Shown here piece by piece: positions 61,067 to 64,000 of a stretch of 64,000 bases of DNA. The notes beneath the pieces are model-generated. The model was not told where the DNA came from. It ran no database searches and worked only from the letters and a program-made list of their open reading frames with translations. The stretch is from positions 2,697 through 66,696 of the forward strand of contig MNCI01005969.1 of the NCBI GenBank assembly GCA_015680685.1. The letters run 5' to 3'. The DNA comes from Gnetum montanum (Eukaryota; Streptophyta; Gnetopsida; Gnetales; Gnetaceae). Both the position numbers and the translations under genes were made by a program. Positions within the stretch are counted from its first letter, which is position 1; each line of letters begins with the position of its first letter.

Positions 61067-61191
61067 NNNNNNNNNNNNNNNNNNNNNNNNNNNNNNNNNN
61101 NNNNNNNNNNNNNNNNNNNNNNNNNNNNNNNNNNNNNNNNNNNNNNNNNNNNNNNNNNNNNNNNNNNNNNNNNNNNNNNNNNNNNNNNNNN
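61067..61191. other. Assembly gap (125 N) between gypsy elements A and B
   Basis: Run of N. It falls inside homologous LTR sequence on both sides, so the join of A and B is not proven by sequence. Confidence 0.99.
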
Positions 61192-62018
61192 GCCTCGTTG
61201 ATGCATCCTTCCATGTGTTGACGTGGCCCCGTTTACGCTACCCTATTTCAGCCTATAAATAAGAGGGCCTTTTGCCTCATTGAGGCATCTTTTAGTCAGT
61301 TGTAGCAAACCTCTTGCAGTTTGTTCCCGCATGAGATAGAATATTTTTCAAGTGCCCACAGTAGGTGTAAGAAAAGTGACCAACTCTTTATTCGAGTGTT
61401 GATGTGTTTGAGCCCATTGGTATGACGGCAATAAAGACGAACTCTTCAAGCATTCCTTGCAGCATTTGGAGTTAGTCATTTAATGCATTTAATAGCTTAA
61501 CATTTATATGCTTTGATAATTACTTAAGTTTCTTTTATTATCAGTTTAATCACTATCGTTCATTCATAGTTCATAGAAACCATGAGTACGACCATCTCGA
61601 ACGCAAACCCAACACTTGGTAACCCAGTGACACTTAACGTCTGGTAGCCCAGTAGTGTTTAGGGGATGCTTAGAATGTGCCCAGAAGATGGGATCAGATA
61701 CTTATGCTAGGAATATTTAAAATACAAATTAGGATAATTATAGATTAGATAATAGTTCATTTCTTACCTTTCATACCTTAATTAGATGCCAAAAGATAAA
61801 GTAAAAAGCTATAAAAATAATTAGCCTTAATCTCACTTAACCATCGCAAATAGAACATCACAAATGAGATTAGGAAGGCAACGACCGTTCTAACCCAAGG
61901 TTTTACTGGTTAGGATCTGGTGTATGCTAAGTGCTTACAGTCTACAAAATTCGACTTAGTCGCTTGTGAATGCCTGTGATTCATATGGTTGGACATAGGG
62001 GTACCTAGCTGCTCATCA
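61192..62018 (+). mobile_element. 5' LTR of gypsy element B (start in gap)
   Basis: Reads from a ttgatgcatcc palindrome block through a gcctataaataagag TATA box near 61253 and caataaagac near 61430 to GCTGCTCATCA at 62018. It is a relative of the A LTR with a different U3. Confidence 0.88.
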
Positions 62019-62019
62019 T

Positions 62020-62037
62020 TGGCGCCATTTTCAGGGA
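62020..62037 (+). other. Primer-binding site of element B
   Basis: tggcgccattttcaggga directly after the LTR; the TGGCGCC start is intact, better kept than in element A. Confidence 0.78.
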
Positions 62038-62194
62038 TTGTTAGTCTTACATGCATCATCTAACCTTAGTAAAATTATCATACACGTCGTTGGAATGGAC
62101 CCAGGATAGCAAAATTTACGCATGCTAGGTGGATTAAGGTAAACATAAGGTATACTGATTAAATGGATCATCTAACATCCAATTTGACTTCTTC

Positions 62195-64000
62195 TCACAG
62201 GTGAGATGTATCCAACCCACGGGTGCCACAGGAATGTTGGGTGGTATACATGCATCCTGATAAATTTGTCCCTAACTTCACATTCATCCTACATTAGGAT
62301 GAGCATCTATGATGGCAGGACATGGAGGGCAACATCATACTACCACCCAACTGATCGACTCCTGCAATGCTATTCCACAATCTTGGTAGACTAGACATCC
62401 AGAACCATGGAGTGGAGTACGTCACGGAAGACCATGACTACTGGGACTATTGTTCCTCTGAGGCTCAATGAGCATGAGACCAGTAGCAGGCAGAAAGATA
62501 TGAACACCTGAAGGGGAAAAAATTTAGTAACCCCTTATTCTCACAATGGCTACAGGATGATGGGGATCCCATCTTTCATGATTCCCATTCGGCCGAACTT
62601 CCCCTGGGGCAGCAGATCCTTTAGTCCATCATTCAGAACAAGCCTCCAAGTGACCAAGATCCTCAAGGGGATGGAGGGTCTCATAGCAAGAATGGGCAGG
62701 ATGATCGAGGCTATCATCAAGGTAGAGGAGGAGATCGACATCGGAGCAGTGATGACTCTCCTCCCTCTTCTCCATCCTCTCGCTCTCCTATACCTTCATC
62801 CAGTTCAGGCTCTGATCGTAATTAGGGTAGAAAGGAGCAAAAGGACGATGGTCGAAAGGATCGAAAGGAACAACGTGAGGAAACACACGATCAATCATGC
62901 GATGCTGGCTGACATGAAAGGAGGGGTAGCTAGAATCATCACAAACATCATGGTCCTCAACAGGACTATGACTCGGATGAGCCATTTTTGGCTACTCGAA
63001 GCATGCTCCAGATCGTCGAGGTAGTTCAGATCCCTAGTAGGCATGTGAAGGATAGCCAAATCAAGCACGTTGATATGAACAGCATCCCAAGATTTCAAGG
63101 GGGATACAACTGTGATTCGCAAACTCACCTATAGGCATTTGCCTGCACCCTGCAAAACATTGAAAATGATTGGCAGAAGTTGATGATGTTCCCTCACACA
63201 CTCATCAAGGAAGAAGAAAACTGGTACTAGTCCTTGGAATTGGAATCAATCAAAAGATGGAGTACGATGCTTGAGATTTTCAATAACAAATATCAAACAT
63301 ACTCCAGAGTGGCAAACTTGAGATGTCAGATCCAAGGGTGGAAGCAAGGTAATCATGAACCCTTGGATACAGCCATGAGCAGATACTATTCAGTGCTACA
63401 TCGGTGCCCTAGTCATGGCTACTCTTAGCAGGCATAGCTTTGCCATATCATTGATGGGCTTCATTTTGAAACATGAAAGACCCTTGGCATGTACGCCCAG
63501 GGGTGACTGTCGGAACTAAGAGCCCATCAGTTGCAGTGCCTCATTGATCAGGTGGCCAAGGAGGAAGGGGAACTTAGAAATAATGAGAGTGTAGAAGAAT
63601 TCAATCGGGATCCTTCCCTTAGAAAAAGGGAAGTCCAATTTTGCGAAGATGAGGAGGAATCACCACTAGAAGTAGCGGTGAACCAAAAAACCTTGCCACT
63701 GCAAAAGTTTGCATTTGAAATTTCGGCAAAGGTTGATAAGATGTGGGACTCTTTGGACGAAAAATTCCAAAGTGTGCTAAAAATTGCAAAAGAGTCTAGA
63801 GAACAAGGTAATGATCACGATCGACATAGGAAGAAGGAAGCTAAACGTGCCCAGTATAGGGGTAAGGGCAAAGTTGCTGTAGCAGAGCATGTTGCAGACT
63901 CTGACACCGAGGAGGATGATAAATGTGGCATATGCCAATATGAACATCCTAAGGGATGTTGCCCTGTGGTGTCACATCTTCAAGAGTTTGGGAGTGTATG
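62195..64000 (+). pseudogene. gag region of gypsy element B (runs off the window)
   Basis: One frame, with stops only, from about 62195 to the window end. VVYMHPDKFVPNFTFILH near 62241 and EGNIILPPN near 62320 match element A. A long Ser/Arg/Asp-rich linker (about 62640-62920) follows, then SRHVKDSQIKHVDMNSIPRF near 63030, MLEIFNNKYQTYSRVANLRC near 63270, and LDTAMSRYYSVLHRCPSHGY near 63370, the gag core. It ends with the zinc-like CGICQYEHPKGCCPVVSHLQ near 63925. Stops are fewer than in A, so B is either younger or less affected by mutation. Protease and polymerase would lie beyond 64000. Confidence 0.87.

Noticed and set aside
62557-63024. Plus-strand 155-codon open frame in element B
   Set aside because: It is out of phase with the gag frame that matches element A on both sides; the true frame here encodes the Ser/Arg/Asp-rich linker.

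Overview
The window is AT-rich plant nuclear DNA with no intact protein-coding gene. It looks like an old, transposon-filled genome of the conifer or other gymnosperm type. That is an inference from the density of decayed Ty3/gypsy elements, several LINE lineages, Helitrons and hAT elements, plus one split gene fragment of the plant OXR1/TLDc family. Four assembly gaps (runs of N) are present, at 25246-25260, 40212-40294, 59276 and 61067-61191.

Layout. 1-174: 3' end of a gypsy LTR. 782-813 and 2395-3242: RTE-type LINE 3' remnants. 4661-6281 (minus): four consecutive exons of a TLDc-domain gene, one of them one base short. 7649-11402: an LTR element that keeps gag and protease but has no reverse transcriptase or integrase. 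11797-11904 (minus): one unassigned, clean exon-like segment. 14050-16620 (minus): a hAT transposase pseudogene with BED finger, DUF659-like and dimerisation regions. 18861-25465: Helitron copy 1. 27342-30740 (minus): an L1-type LINE split by a solo LTR (29111-29927). 32086-32933: solo LTR. 32960-35240 (minus): a second, non-L1 LINE. 35802-36751: solo LTR with a perfect 5-bp target duplication. 38597-40017: a non-autonomous hAT element with an 8-bp target duplication, inserted in a 40-bp tandem repeat. 40661-41050 (minus): an unassigned open frame. 41748-49797: Helitron copy 2. 49810-51333 (minus): another fragment of the second LINE family. 51334-61066: a full-length gypsy element A. 61192-64000: the 5' half of a related gypsy element B, running off the window.

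The two Helitron copies are the most notable content. They lie in the same orientation at a nearly constant offset of about 23,280 bp. Both carry the same composite: a 5' minisatellite of about 115-155 bp units, an AT-rich array, a Rep-helicase gene whose five introns can be read from splice sites and phase, a 3' terminal unit of about 410 bp, and one arm of a long palindrome. In copy 2 the terminal unit is present three times in tandem and the palindrome is complete (427 bp). In copy 1 an assembly gap sits exactly where the extra units would be.

The gypsy elements A and B, two solo LTRs and the LTR fragment at the window start form one superfamily: LTRs of about 850 bp with TGATGA...TCATCA-type ends, a TATAAATA box, and a U3 region holding arrays of short palindromes. 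The full-length elements have a primer site beginning TGGCGC. In both A and B the gag(-pol) reading frame stays in one phase over kilobases and is broken only by stop codons, which suggests decay by base substitution, mostly C-to-T type, rather than by indels.
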